This document shows positions 34,675 through 43,260 of a DNA stretch of 64,000 bases, piece by piece. Position 1 is the stretch's first letter; each line of letters starts with the position of its first letter. The notes below the pieces were generated by a model. It saw only the letters and a list, made by a program, of their open reading frames with translations. It did no database searches and was not told the origin of the DNA. Both the position numbers and the translations under genes were made by a program. Origin of the DNA: Miniphocaeibacter sp012841535 (GTDB lineage Bacteria > Bacillota > Clostridia > Tissierellales > Peptoniphilaceae); assembly GCF_049274025.1 (NCBI RefSeq), contig NZ_JBASRV010000035.1, one strand, 5' to 3'.

Positions 34675-35763
34675 TTGAATAAGTATAATTTGAAAAATTT
34701 AGGCTTTAAGGATGAATTAAAGGAAGAATATAGATTAAATGAAGGCATGTATATTGGCAGGGTGTTTTCTCAAAGTAAAAATCTATATAGGGTAGTTTGT
34801 GAAGATGGAGAAATTATTGCTGAAATTTCCGGTAAGTTTAGGTATGAAGCTAAGTCAAGCTTAGACTTTCCAACAGTTGGAGATTTTGTTGTCCTAGATA
34901 GAAATAATAATAATCAAGGGAATGCAGTAATTAATTATAGATTTTCCAGGAAAAGTGCCTTTATTAGAAGGGCTGCAGGAACATCAAATACTAAACAAAT
35001 CGTAGCAAGTAATATAGACTATTTGTTTATATGTATGTCTTTAAATAATGACTTTAATTTAAGGAGATTGGAAAGATATATTTCTATAGCTTGGGAAAGT
35101 GGTGCTATTCCGGTTGTAATATTAACTAAGGCGGATTTATGTAATAATATTGACGCTAAATTAGCAGAGCTAGCTAGTGTGGCCATAGGTGTTGATGTTG
35201 AAGTAACTTCAAATTTACAAGTAGATAGTATAGAAAAAATTAGAAAATATATTAGTAGAGAAAAAACTATAGCATTTATTGGTTCTTCCGGAGTAGGAAA
35301 GTCTACGTTAATAAATTCTTTAATAGGTGAGGAAGTTTTAAAGACAAAAGGTCTTAGAGATGATGATAAGGGAAAACATACTACTACCCATAGAGAGATG
35401 TTTATTCTTGAAAATGGCGGTCTGATTATAGATACACCGGGAATGCGGGAATTAGGACTGGACACTGTTGATATTTCAAAAGGTTTTTCAGATATTGATG
35501 AACTTGCAACTATGTGTAAGTTTAACGACTGTAGCCATACAAATGAACCTAAATGTGCAGTATTAAAGGCTGTAGAAAATGGAGAACTTTCAGAGGAAAG
35601 ACTAAACAATTATAGGAAGTTAAAAAAGGAAAGTAAATATTCTGGTCTTGATTTTAAAGAAATTGAAAAACAAAAATTAGATAATATGTTTTCTAATGTA
35701 GGTGGTATGAAAAATGCCAGAAAATATTTAAAAGCAAAAGATAAGAGAAGAAAAAATATTTAA
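34675..35763 (+). CDS. rsgA: Ribosome small subunit-dependent GTPase A
   Basis: A 362-residue circularly permuted GTPase that helps late maturation of the 30S subunit. Motif order is G4 (TKAD, residues 151-154), G1 (GSSGVGKST, about 203-211), then a G2 region (DDKGKHTTTHRE) and G3 (DTPGMREL). It begins with an OB-fold of about 100 residues and ends with the zinc-binding CKFNDCSHTNEPKC. The start is TTG 34675, 8 bases after TAGGAGG. The G-domain, zinc knuckle and length are all normal. Confidence 0.95.
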   Translation: MNKYNLKNLGFKDELKEEYRLNEGMYIGRVFSQSKNLYRVVCEDGEIIAEISGKFRYEAKSSLDFPTVGDFVVLDRNNNNQGNAVINYRFSRKSAFIRRAAGTSNTKQIVASNIDYLFICMSLNNDFNLRRLERYISIAWESGAIPVVILTKADLCNNIDAKLAELASVAIGVDVEVTSNLQVDSIEKIRKYISREKTIAFIGSSGVGKSTLINSLIGEEVLKTKGLRDDDKGKHTTTHREMFILENGGLIIDTPGMRELGLDTVDISKGFSDIDELATMCKFNDCSHTNEPKCAVLKAVENGELSEERLNNYRKLKKESKYSGLDFKEIEKQKLDNMFSNVGGMKNARKYLKAKDKRRKNI

Positions 35764-35787
35764 GCTTATTTTTTAATAAAGTATTAA

Positions 35788-35822
35788 AATAAAGTCATTT
35801 TAATTAATGGCTTTATTTTTTA
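35788..35822 (+). terminator. Terminator after rsgA
   Basis: A 12-bp stem (35788-35799 with 35806-35817, one wobble) with a TTAATT loop and a T-rich tail. Confidence 0.8.
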
Positions 35823-35832
35823 TTTATGATAG

Positions 35833-36059
35833 ATTGTAAGATTAAAAGCAATAGTTAGTATAAAAGTAACTTCTCAGATGCTATTAGTATCTACGATTAC
35901 ACAAATATTAATCGAATCTCTTTTTGAAGGTATAATTACCGTAATTTATTAAATATTTTCAGTGAGCAAATTGATATGTTCTTTATATTTTCACTATATG
36001 TATATTTTAAAAATATTTTCAATAAGAAAAAACAAAAGCTTGTAAGAGAAAATATCTAG
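35833..36059 (+). pseudogene. Decayed relative of the small membrane gene at 25413
   Basis: Frame 1 (35833-35952) encodes RLKAIVSIKVTSQMLLVSTI, then TQILIESLFEGIITVIY and a stop. Another frame (about 35958-36059) continues as FSEQIDMFFIFSLYVYFKNI, then FNKKKQ. This parallels LAQIILNSLSEGEFV and GEQLKILIIVTVAVIPFRKF, then KTSNKK, of the 25413-25650 gene. There is no start codon with a ribosome site. It is a remnant of the same family. Confidence 0.55.
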
Positions 36060-36203
36060 AATGAAAATTTATGGGTTTTATATGAAAAGAAATTTCAAAC
36101 TAATTATTTAATAAATAGTAGGTAATAATATGGAAGAGTTAGCTGAAAAAAGGGAAGTTTTAATTTATAGATTATGAAAAATTAATGAAATTTGGAGAAA
36201 GAA

Positions 36204-36380
36204 ATGAACTCAATGGAAAAAAAGAAGTATACAAGAAAAGAAAAAAGATTTATAGTTTGTTTTTTGTTAATGAATTTAATTGTTCTAATTGGCTCGACTC
36301 CCGATTTTGAAATATATGTAAAAAATATAGGAGTTGAAGCGGGAATGAAAATTACCGGATTTTTTTCTACAGTATTTTAG
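36204..36380 (+). CDS. Tiny membrane peptide (58 residues)
   Basis: A 58-residue peptide with a strongly basic N-terminus (MEKKKYTRKEKR), one hydrophobic helix (FIVCFLLMNLIVLIG) and a short outer tail with GVEAGMKITGFF. It matches the basic-helix-GxxxG plan of the peptides at 24472 and 25036, and lies beside a remnant of that cluster. ATG 36204 follows TTTGGAGAAAG; the in-frame TTG at 36192 is part of that site. Confidence 0.5.
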   Translation: MNSMEKKKYTRKEKRFIVCFLLMNLIVLIGSTPDFEIYVKNIGVEAGMKITGFFSTVF

Positions 36381-36425
36381 TTTTAAAATACTTGTGTAGA
36401 ATAAAAATAAAATATTTAAAAAGAC

Positions 36426-36457
36426 AAAATAGGCCTAGAATTTTCCAAGCCTATTTT
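36426..36457. terminator. Bidirectional terminator after the aldo/keto reductase gene
   Basis: AAAATAGGC pairs with GCCTATTTT, with T tracts on both strands. Confidence 0.75.
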
Positions 36458-36459
36458 TA

Positions 36460-37470
36460 TTAGCCTAAAACTTCAGCTACATTTTTAAGCATTTCTATTA
36501 TAGGTAAATCATAAGGACATCTTGGTTCACAATCACCACATTGTATACAGTCCTTAGCATTAACTTCCATACCATTGTAACGATTTAAGGCCCATTCCTT
36601 TAAGTCGTATCTGGTATAATAGCCTTCCATTAGGAAATTTGCCGGAATATCTATGCCAATGGAACAAGGTGCACAGTAACCACATCTTCTACAAAACTGT
36701 GTTCCTAATTCTTCAACATAGCCTTGCAATTCCTTTCTTTCTTCATCGGTTAAAGGCCTTGGGTTATTTCCTACACCGGCATTTTCTCTTACCTGTTCTA
36801 TTGTATCCATTCCCGGTATAGCTAAAGTAATATTTTCATTTTCCATAATATATCTTAAACAAAGTTCGCCTTTGGGAATAGCACCTCCGGCTAAGGGTTT
36901 CATAATTAGTATTCCAATATTTTTTTCTTTAGCTTTTTTAAACACTTCTTCAGCTTGGTTTTCTACAATATTGTAAGGAAATTGAATTGTAGAAAATTCA
37001 TTTGTGTCAACTAATTTATCTAGCAGGTCAACACTATGGCTAGTTACACCTATTTCCTTTATAATTCCCTTTTCTTTCATTTCCTTAATGGCTTTTAAAG
37101 CGCCGTTTTCAGAAAAAATTGTTTCCATGTCAGCTTCTTTACTTACATTGTGTAATTGAAAAAGATCTATATAGTCAACTTTTAAGTTTTTCATAGAAAT
37201 TTCCAATTCTTCAAGTACACCATCGTAGGTTCTTTGCATGGATTTTGTTGCTATGTAAAATTTATCCCTTCCAACTACTTCCAAGGCTTGTCCTAATAAT
37301 TTTTCACTGTCATTATATCCTCTTGCTGTGTCAATAAAATTTATACCTTGCTTATAGGCTTCTTCTACTATGCTTATAGCTGTATTTTGGTCAACATTTT
37401 GAATTGGAATCCCCCCAAGTCCAATTACAGAAACTTCATAACCGGTTTTACCTAATATTCTTTTCTCCAT
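36460..37470 (-). CDS. Aldo/keto reductase with C-terminal 4Fe-4S domain
   Basis: A 336-residue fusion. Residues 1-250 form an AKR barrel (GKTGYEVSVIGLGGIPI, the DTARGYNDSE Asp/Tyr catalytic region, YIDLFQLHN, and ITLAIPGM near the cofactor end). Residues about 270-330 carry two ferredoxin-like clusters (CRRCGYCAPCSIGIDIP and CIQCGDCEPRCPYDLP). This architecture is frequent in anaerobes and is thought to couple carbonyl reduction to ferredoxin or a flavin; the substrate is unknown. It starts at ATG 37470 with AGAGGGGT upstream. Confidence 0.9.
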   Translation of the reverse strand: MEKRILGKTGYEVSVIGLGGIPIQNVDQNTAISIVEEAYKQGINFIDTARGYNDSEKLLGQALEVVGRDKFYIATKSMQRTYDGVLEELEISMKNLKVDYIDLFQLHNVSKEADMETIFSENGALKAIKEMKEKGIIKEIGVTSHSVDLLDKLVDTNEFSTIQFPYNIVENQAEEVFKKAKEKNIGILIMKPLAGGAIPKGELCLRYIMENENITLAIPGMDTIEQVRENAGVGNNPRPLTDEERKELQGYVEELGTQFCRRCGYCAPCSIGIDIPANFLMEGYYTRYDLKEWALNRYNGMEVNAKDCIQCGDCEPRCPYDLPIIEMLKNVAEVLG

Positions 37471-37604
37471 AATACCCCTCTTTATTTATACTATATTAAC
37501 TATATATAATATTGTAATATATTTAAACGTATATTCCAATTTAAAGGGTTAAATTATTTTAATTTATAAAGAAAAAATCAACAATTAAATAATTTTTCCA
37601 CCTA

Positions 37605-37613
37605 TGATATAAT
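37605..37613 (+). promoter_or_regulatory. Extended -10 promoter for dnaX-ybaB-recR
   Basis: TGATATAAT lies about 30 bases before the dnaX TTG. I looked here for SRP RNA, which lies upstream of dnaX in many Firmicutes, and found no match. Confidence 0.6.
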
Positions 37614-37643
37614 AGTAAAGCAAGTAAATAAGGAGGTTGTTTT

Positions 37644-39347
37644 TTGCGACAAGCTATATATAGAGAATACAGACCAAAAACTTTTGATGAAGTTTTAGGC
37701 CAAAGTCAAGTTACAGAGGTTTTAAAGAACCAAGTAAAAAACAATTTAATAGGTCATGCTTATTTGTTTTCAGGAACTAGAGGAACCGGTAAAACAAGTT
37801 GTGCAAAAATATTTGCACGGGCTATAAACTGTTTAAATCTACAAGATGGTTCACCTTGCAATGTTTGTGAAAATTGTAGGTCTATTCTTAACGAGGAAAC
37901 ATTTGATATAGTTGAAATGGACGCTGCATCTAATAGAAGAATTGAAGATATTAGAGATCTAAGAGATAAGGTAATTTATCCTCCTGCTAATTTAAAATAC
38001 AAGGTTTATATTATAGACGAGGCCCACATGATAACAAATGAGGGATTTAATGCCCTTTTAAAAATCATGGAAGAACCTCCAAAACATTTAGTATTTATTT
38101 TAGCTACTACGGAAATAGAAAAAATTCCGCAAACAATCCTTTCAAGATGTCAAAGATATGAATTTAAAAGATTGGATACCGAGTTTATTAAGGAAAATAT
38201 TCTAAATATTACAAGGGATTTAGGAGTTGAAATTGAAGCGGAAGCTGTAAATCTTATAGCTAATGAAGCCGATGGAGCTATGAGAGATGCTTTAAGTACT
38301 TTAGATCAGGTAATTTCTTTAGGAAAAGATAAAATAACCGTTAAGGATTTGGAAGAGGATTTAGGCCTAGTTGATCAGGACAAGTTATTTAAATTAGTCG
38401 ATGCTATAATTTCTAAAGATTTTTCAAATACAATAAAAGCTTTTGCAGAAACTTCTAAAGGGAAAATTATTTCTAACTTATTTAAGGATTTAACCGATCA
38501 TTATAGAAATTTACTTCTAGTAAAAAATAAACTGGAAAGTAATGTAGAAGCCAGTACCATGTATATTGAAAAGTACAGAAAGCAAGCAAGTAGTATAGAA
38601 ATGAATCAGATTATTGAGTCCTTGGATATATTAATGGAATTTGAAATTAAATTAAAAACTACAGAAAACCCTATTATATTAGGAGAACTCTTAGTTACAA
38701 GACTGGTGGATTATGTTAATTACAATAGTTTTAAGTCTAAAATCAACTACTTAGAAGATAGGGTTAAGGAATTAGAAGAAAAACTTTCTAACTTAAAAGT
38801 TGAAGATTTAAAATCTAATGGTAATATAGATATTGTTACTAAGAGTAATTCTGTAAAAGAGGATTTAGTAAAGGCGGAAATAATTACAGAAGAAGAAAAC
38901 AGGTCAGATATTACAGAAATAGAAAATAGTAAAGTAGACAAAGAAGAAAATCCTAGTACTGAAAATGAAGAAAAAGATCTTTCTAAAGAAAATAGTGAAG
39001 ATTTAGAAGAGGATGTTTTAGACAAGTACAAGGAAACAGAGTATTGGAATGAAATTGTAAACAAACTTCCTACACCAATGATGAGGAATTTTATAAATTC
39101 TTCAAGCTATAGGTTTATAGAAAAAAATCGCTTAGTAATTCTTTTTAAAACAGAAGATACAAAAATGAAATTAATTTGTTCAAATATAAATGTTTTGAAA
39201 AAAATAGTTCAAGAAGTAGTAGGTAGTGATTATGATGTGCATATAAGTTTAGAATCAAGTTATGCGGATTTAAATAACTTGAGAAAAGAAAAAAATTTAA
39301 AATTAATCCAAAATTTATTTGGTGAAGATAATATTAATATTACTTAG
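37644..39347 (+). CDS. dnaX: DNA polymerase III subunit gamma/tau
   Basis: A 567-residue clamp-loader ATPase. It starts RQAIYREYRPKTFDEVLGQ. Walker A is GTRGTGKTS at residues 44-52, and the zinc Cys residues are C63, C72, C75 and C78 (CNVCENC). DEAHM is Walker B and LSRCQRYEF is the sensor/arginine-finger region. A charged linker (about 370-455) leads to a tau-type C-terminal domain. The start is TTG 37644 with AAGGAGG upstream. It heads the classic dnaX-ybaB-recR cluster. Confidence 0.95.
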   Translation: MRQAIYREYRPKTFDEVLGQSQVTEVLKNQVKNNLIGHAYLFSGTRGTGKTSCAKIFARAINCLNLQDGSPCNVCENCRSILNEETFDIVEMDAASNRRIEDIRDLRDKVIYPPANLKYKVYIIDEAHMITNEGFNALLKIMEEPPKHLVFILATTEIEKIPQTILSRCQRYEFKRLDTEFIKENILNITRDLGVEIEAEAVNLIANEADGAMRDALSTLDQVISLGKDKITVKDLEEDLGLVDQDKLFKLVDAIISKDFSNTIKAFAETSKGKIISNLFKDLTDHYRNLLLVKNKLESNVEASTMYIEKYRKQASSIEMNQIIESLDILMEFEIKLKTTENPIILGELLVTRLVDYVNYNSFKSKINYLEDRVKELEEKLSNLKVEDLKSNGNIDIVTKSNSVKEDLVKAEIITEEENRSDITEIENSKVDKEENPSTENEEKDLSKENSEDLEEDVLDKYKETEYWNEIVNKLPTPMMRNFINSSSYRFIEKNRLVILFKTEDTKMKLICSNINVLKKIVQEVVGSDYDVHISLESSYADLNNLRKEKNLKLIQNLFGEDNINIT

Positions 39348-39359
39348 GAGGTATTTTTT

Positions 39360-39701
39360 ATGGCAAGAGGTGGATATCCAAGAGGCGGAATGCCAAATAT
39401 GAATAATATGATGAAGCAAATGCAAAAAATGCAAAAGCAAATGGAGGAAGCACAACAAAAACTAGAAGAAACTGAATTCACAGCAACTGCAGGTGGTGGA
39501 AGTATAGAAGTTACAGTAAACGGTAAAAAAGAGTTAGTTGCAGTAAAAATAGAAGAAGAGGTTGTTGATCCTGATGATGTTGAAATGTTACAGGATTTAA
39601 TAATTGTAGCTGTTAATGACGCTTTAAATAAGGTTACAGAAACAAGTGAAAAAGAAATGGGTAAATTTACTGGAGGCATGAATATTCCAGGATTATTTTA
39701 G
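39360..39701 (+). CDS. ybaB: YbaB/EbfC family nucleoid-associated protein
   Basis: A 113-residue DNA-binding protein. The Gly/Met-rich N-terminus (ARGGYPRGGMPNMNNMMKQM) leads to a Gln-rich helix, then VTVNGKKELVAVKIEEEVVD and DPDDVEMLQDLIIVAVNDAL, diagnostic for the family. It lies between dnaX and recR as in most bacteria. ATG 39360 follows TAGGAGG. Confidence 0.95.
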   Translation: MARGGYPRGGMPNMNNMMKQMQKMQKQMEEAQQKLEETEFTATAGGGSIEVTVNGKKELVAVKIEEEVVDPDDVEMLQDLIIVAVNDALNKVTETSEKEMGKFTGGMNIPGLF

Positions 39702-39712
39702 TAGGTGATTAA

Positions 39713-40312
39713 ATGGCTTTATACCCAAAACCAATAGAAAATCTAATAGTTGAATTAGCAAGCTTACCTACAATTGGAAGAAAATCAGCTAAAAGACTAG
39801 CTTTTAAAATTATTGAAATGGATGATGAAAAAGTAAATAGATTGGTAGATGCTTTAATTAATGTGAAAAAAGAAATTCATCACTGTAAAATTTGTGGTAA
39901 TCTAACAGATAAGGAAATATGTCATATATGCTCAGATGAAAGTAGGGACAAATCCGTTATAGTAGTTGTTGAAGATAGTTCAAGTATTATTTCTCTTGAA
40001 AAAGCAAGGGAATATAAGGGACAATACCATGTACTAAATGGACTAATCTCTCCAAGAGAAAATATTAGTCCAGAGGATTTAAATATAGAATCCCTTATTA
40101 AAAGAGTTAAAGATGGTGGTATTGATGAAGTAATTTTATCCTTATCCCCAACTGTAGATGGAGATCTTACAATTAACTTTTTATCTGAAATTATAAAGCC
40201 TTTAGGAGTAAAGGTAACAAAAATTGCCAATGGAGTTCCTATAGGTGTAAGTTTAGAATATTTTGATGAAATGTCGATTTATAAAGCATTAGAAGATAGA
40301 AGAGAAATTTAA
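39713..40312 (+). CDS. recR: Recombination protein RecR
   Basis: A 199-residue recombination mediator that acts with RecO/RecF at gaps. The N-terminal HhH is LPTIGRKSAKRLAFKI, the zinc finger is CKICGNLTDKEICHIC, and the Toprim domain begins VIVVVEDSSSI. YHVLNGLISP and VTKIANGVPIG are conserved. AGGTGAT precedes ATG 39713. The length is standard. Confidence 0.96.
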   Translation: MALYPKPIENLIVELASLPTIGRKSAKRLAFKIIEMDDEKVNRLVDALINVKKEIHHCKICGNLTDKEICHICSDESRDKSVIVVVEDSSSIISLEKAREYKGQYHVLNGLISPRENISPEDLNIESLIKRVKDGGIDEVILSLSPTVDGDLTINFLSEIIKPLGVKVTKIANGVPIGVSLEYFDEMSIYKALEDRREI

Positions 40313-40313
40313 G

Positions 40314-40339
40314 AAAGCATGGGAAACCATGCTTTTTTT
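40314..40339 (+). terminator. Terminator after recR
   Basis: AAAGCATGG pairs with CCATGCTTT around GAAA, then seven T residues. Confidence 0.9.
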
Positions 40340-40371
40340 AGAATAATAAATAATAGGAAAGTGTAAATTTT

Positions 40372-41079
40372 ATGAATAGAGTAGGAGAAAAAAATACAAT
40401 AGAAGATATAAAAAAAGGAATTGCAATATCCTTACCAGTAGGAATAGGATACATATCCATAGCAATAGCCTTTGGTTTATTAGCTAGAAATTCCGGTTTG
40501 ACCTTACTTGATACCTTTTTGTTTTCAGCAATGGTCTTTGCTGGAGCATCCCAGTTTATGGCTATTGAGTTAATTGTCGCCGGTGTACCAACCTTGGGAA
40601 TTGCAATATCGGTTTTTCTGCTTAATTTAAGATTACTTGTAATGGCAACATCCCTTGGAGTAAAAATGGAAAAAGTAAATAAGAAGTCAATTCCCCTAGT
40701 GGGTTTCTTACTAACAGATGAATCCTTTTCCGTCCTTTCTTTTACAAGGGAAACAATTAGTACAGCCTATGCAATTTTTGTAGAATTAATACCATATTTA
40801 TTTTGGGTAGGCTTTACTGTTATAGGTTATTTAGTAGGGGACATACTTCCTGAAAAGTTGAAAATGAGTTTAGAAATAGGACTTACTGCAATGTTTATTG
40901 CCCTATTAATTCCTTCCCTTAAGAAGAATTTAAAGGGGATAGTAGTTTCTTTAATAGCTGCACTTATATATATAGCAATATTTTATTTAAATATACTTCC
41001 AACAGGATGGGATATAGTTGTTGGAATTCTTTTATCTACCTTAATAGGTTATATTTTAATTAGAAGGGGGACAATATAA
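40372..41079 (+). CDS. azlC: Branched-chain amino acid exporter, large subunit (AzlC)
   Basis: A 235-residue membrane protein with about seven hydrophobic segments. The opening GIAISLPVGIGYISIAIAFG and FSAMVFAGASQFMAIELI are the AzlC family signature; the family includes leucine/azaleucine exporters. Its stop overlaps the azlD start. No Lrp-type regulator is adjacent. Confidence 0.92.
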   Translation: MNRVGEKNTIEDIKKGIAISLPVGIGYISIAIAFGLLARNSGLTLLDTFLFSAMVFAGASQFMAIELIVAGVPTLGIAISVFLLNLRLLVMATSLGVKMEKVNKKSIPLVGFLLTDESFSVLSFTRETISTAYAIFVELIPYLFWVGFTVIGYLVGDILPEKLKMSLEIGLTAMFIALLIPSLKKNLKGIVVSLIAALIYIAIFYLNILPTGWDIVVGILLSTLIGYILIRRGTI

Positions 41080-41393
41080 TGAAAAGTGAATATTTTTTAC
41101 TAATAGTTCTCTGTGCTATTTTAACTAGCGGTCCTAAAATAATTACGATGACATTTTTAAAGGATAAAAAAATAAAAAAAGAAATTAAGGATTTCTTAGA
41201 TATTATTCCATATACAAGTCTTGCTATATTAATTACAAGGGGATTATTAACCATGGATAAGGTGATTATGGTCCCTGCAATTATTTCTATTATAGTTTGT
41301 TTTCTAGTTTCCTATTTTAGGGAAAGTTTAGCTCAAACAATAATTGCTGGCGTTGGAACAATGTATATTTTAATAATATTACTTGGAATTTAA
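41079..41393 (+). CDS. azlD: Branched-chain amino acid exporter, small subunit (AzlD)
   Basis: A 104-residue protein with four hydrophobic helices (AzlD family), the usual partner of AzlC. FLDIIPYTSLAILITRGLL is typical. It is coupled to azlC by TAATG overlap. Confidence 0.9.
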   Translation: MKSEYFLLIVLCAILTSGPKIITMTFLKDKKIKKEIKDFLDIIPYTSLAILITRGLLTMDKVIMVPAIISIIVCFLVSYFRESLAQTIIAGVGTMYILIILLGI

Positions 41394-41441
41394 TTAAAAA
41401 GTGTTTGTTTTTTCTATATTAATGGGTATATATTAAATAAA

Positions 41442-41456
41442 TTGTAATAATTACAT
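41442..41456. promoter_or_regulatory. PerR-like operator upstream of katA
   Basis: TTGTAATAATTACAT contains the perfect palindrome TGTAATAATTACA. It matches the PerR box consensus (TTATAATnATTATAA) at 11 of 14 fixed positions and lies 40 bases before the katA start. Confidence 0.6.
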
Positions 41457-41495
41457 ATTTGTAATTAACCTGTAACCAACAAAATAGGAGGAAAA

Positions 41496-43046
41496 ATGAA
41501 TAAAGATAAGAAAATTACAAGTAAAAATGACGTAATAGGAAAAAATCCTAAGGTTACTAATGGAGCTGGCATACCAGTAGCAAATAACCAAACAGCTATG
41601 ACTGTTGGACCAAGAGGACCAATGGCTATGGAAGATGTTTGGTACATGGAGAAGATGGCACATTTCGATAGGGAAGTTATACCAGAAAGAAGAATGCACG
41701 CTAAAGGTTCAGGAGCTTTTGGAACATTTAAAGTTACAAATGATATTACAAAATATACTAAGGCAAAGATATTTTCAGAAGTAGGAAAGGAAACAGAAAT
41801 ATTTATTAGATTTTCTACAGTAGCAGGAGAAAGAGGAGCTGCTGATGCAGAAAGGGATATTAGAGGATATGCAATAAAATTCTATACAGAAGACGGAAAC
41901 TGGGATTTAGTAGGAAATAATACTCCTGTATTCTTTATGAGAGATCCACATCATTTTATTGGATTAAACAGGGCTGTAAAGAGAGATCCTAGAACAAATT
42001 TAAGGTCAGCTAATAATAACTGGGACTTTTGGACTTCATTACCGGAAGCTCTACATCAAGTTACTATTACAATGAGTGATAGGGGAATACCAAAATCCTA
42101 TAGACATATGCATGGTTTTAGTTCTCATGCCTATTCAATGATAAATGAGAAAAATGAAAGAGTATATGTAAAAATTCACATGAAAACCCAACAGGGAATT
42201 GAAAATATAACAGATGAAGAAGCGGCAGAAATAATTGGTATGGATAGGGAAAGTCATGGTAGAGATTTATACGAAGCAATAGAAAAGGGGAATTTCCCTA
42301 AATGGAAAATGTATATTCAGGTTATGACTCAGGAACAAGCTGACAATATGCCCTATAATCCATTTGACTTAACAAAGGTTTGGTACCATGGAGAATATCC
42401 ATTAATAGAAGTTGGAGAATTTGAATTAAATAGAAATCCGGAAAATTATTTTGCCGATGTGGAGCAAGCAGCATTTACTCCGGCAAATGTAGTTCCAGGA
42501 ATTTCATTTTCACCAGATAAAATGCTTCAAGGTAGATTGTTTGTTTATGGAGATGCTCACCGATATCGTCTAGGTGTTAATCATCATCAAATACCTGTAA
42601 ACTCACCAAAACATGCAGAAAACAACCATCCTTATCATAAAGATGGACAAATGAGAGTCGATGGAAATGGTGGTTCAGAAGTTCATTATGCACCAAATAG
42701 TTATGGTAACTACGTAGAATATACTGAACATGAAGAGCCTATGCAAAAAGCCAATGGAGATATTGGAAGATGGAATTTTAGAGATGACGATGACGATTAT
42801 TTCACTCAACCAGGTAAGCTATTTAGATTAATGTCTCCGGAACAGCAAAAGGTTCTTGTTGAAAATACAAGAAGAGCTATGGGAGATGCAGAGGAAAAAA
42901 TAAAATTACGCCATATTGAACATTGTTTTTATGCCGATGAAAAATATGGACGTATGTTAGCAGAGGAATTGGGAATAGATGTAGATTTTTCTAAATTTGA
43001 TGTAGAGGAATATAAGAAGAGAAAAAGAACAGATACTTCATATTAA
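41496..43046 (+). CDS. katA: Heme catalase
   Basis: A 516-residue clade 3-type monofunctional catalase. The distal His is residue 68 (RRMHAKGSGAFGTF), the catalytic Asn is at about 141-142 (LVGNNTPVFF), and the proximal heme Tyr is residue 351 (RLFVYGDAHRYRLG). MRDPHHFIGLNRA is the NADPH/heme region. It detoxifies hydrogen peroxide and needs heme, which many anaerobic cocci must obtain from outside. A PerR-like operator is just upstream. ATG 41496 follows TAGGAGG. Confidence 0.96.
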   Translation: MNKDKKITSKNDVIGKNPKVTNGAGIPVANNQTAMTVGPRGPMAMEDVWYMEKMAHFDREVIPERRMHAKGSGAFGTFKVTNDITKYTKAKIFSEVGKETEIFIRFSTVAGERGAADAERDIRGYAIKFYTEDGNWDLVGNNTPVFFMRDPHHFIGLNRAVKRDPRTNLRSANNNWDFWTSLPEALHQVTITMSDRGIPKSYRHMHGFSSHAYSMINEKNERVYVKIHMKTQQGIENITDEEAAEIIGMDRESHGRDLYEAIEKGNFPKWKMYIQVMTQEQADNMPYNPFDLTKVWYHGEYPLIEVGEFELNRNPENYFADVEQAAFTPANVVPGISFSPDKMLQGRLFVYGDAHRYRLGVNHHQIPVNSPKHAENNHPYHKDGQMRVDGNGGSEVHYAPNSYGNYVEYTEHEEPMQKANGDIGRWNFRDDDDDYFTQPGKLFRLMSPEQQKVLVENTRRAMGDAEEKIKLRHIEHCFYADEKYGRMLAEELGIDVDFSKFDVEEYKKRKRTDTSY

Positions 43047-43051
43047 ATTAT

Positions 43052-43076
43052 AAGGAGACAGAGATGTCTCCTTTTT
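43052..43076 (+). terminator. Terminator after katA
   Basis: AAGGAGACA pairs with TGTCTCCTT around GAGA, followed by five T residues. Confidence 0.85.
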
Positions 43077-43114
43077 AGTTTAGATAATAGTAAACCTATA
43101 AAAAATATTTTTTA

Positions 43115-43146
43115 TTGTAGAAATAATTGTATATTAGAGTTATAAT
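43115..43146 (+). promoter_or_regulatory. Probable promoter of the hydrogenase-maturation leader
   Basis: TTGTAG (43115-43120) and a perfect TATAAT (43141-43146) with a long 20-base spacer. The transcript would begin near 43152, right at the leader structure. Confidence 0.5.
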
Positions 43147-43150
43147 ATCA

Positions 43151-43235
43151 AGAGAGGTAAGGTCAAAGATATGTTCTGAAGCTAAACCTGTGAATGTTAA
43201 ATTTTTGGACACAGGTATTCTGTGTCCATTTTTAT
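43151..43235 (+). ncRNA. Structured leader RNA with mutually exclusive terminator and antiterminator
   Basis: The terminator stem is GGACACAG (43207-43214) with CTGTGTCC (43220-43227), followed by a T-rich tail. Its 5' arm can instead pair, over 7 bp, as CACAGGT (43210-43216) with ACCTGTG (43186-43192). The left part of that element can in turn pair with AGGT at 43155-43158. This three-way switch is the layout of an OFF riboswitch with an aptamer of only about 40 bases. The sequence does not match a riboswitch class I know. It precedes the TM1266-family, hydG and hydF genes. Confidence 0.55.
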
Positions 43236-43260
43236 TTTTAAACTATATTAGGAGGTAGAT

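Noticed and set aside
35019..35609. 196-codon open frame on the minus strand
   Set aside because: Lies entirely within rsgA, whose motifs are intact; Ser/Pro-rich shadow without a ribosome site.
37471..37643. SRP RNA upstream of dnaX
   Set aside because: This is its usual place in many Firmicutes, but the conserved GGAAGCAGC-type loop sequence is not present.
38747..39064. 105-codon Ser-rich minus-strand frame
   Set aside because: Antisense of the Glu/Asp-rich linker of dnaX; codon shadow.
43145..43190. Resemblance to the start of an S-box (SAM-I) riboswitch
   Set aside because: ATCAAGAGAGGT and TGAAGC..ACC look similar to S-box blocks, but the later conserved helices and the GGTGCTAATTCC block are missing, and part overlaps the -10. 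I kept it only as an unassigned leader RNA.
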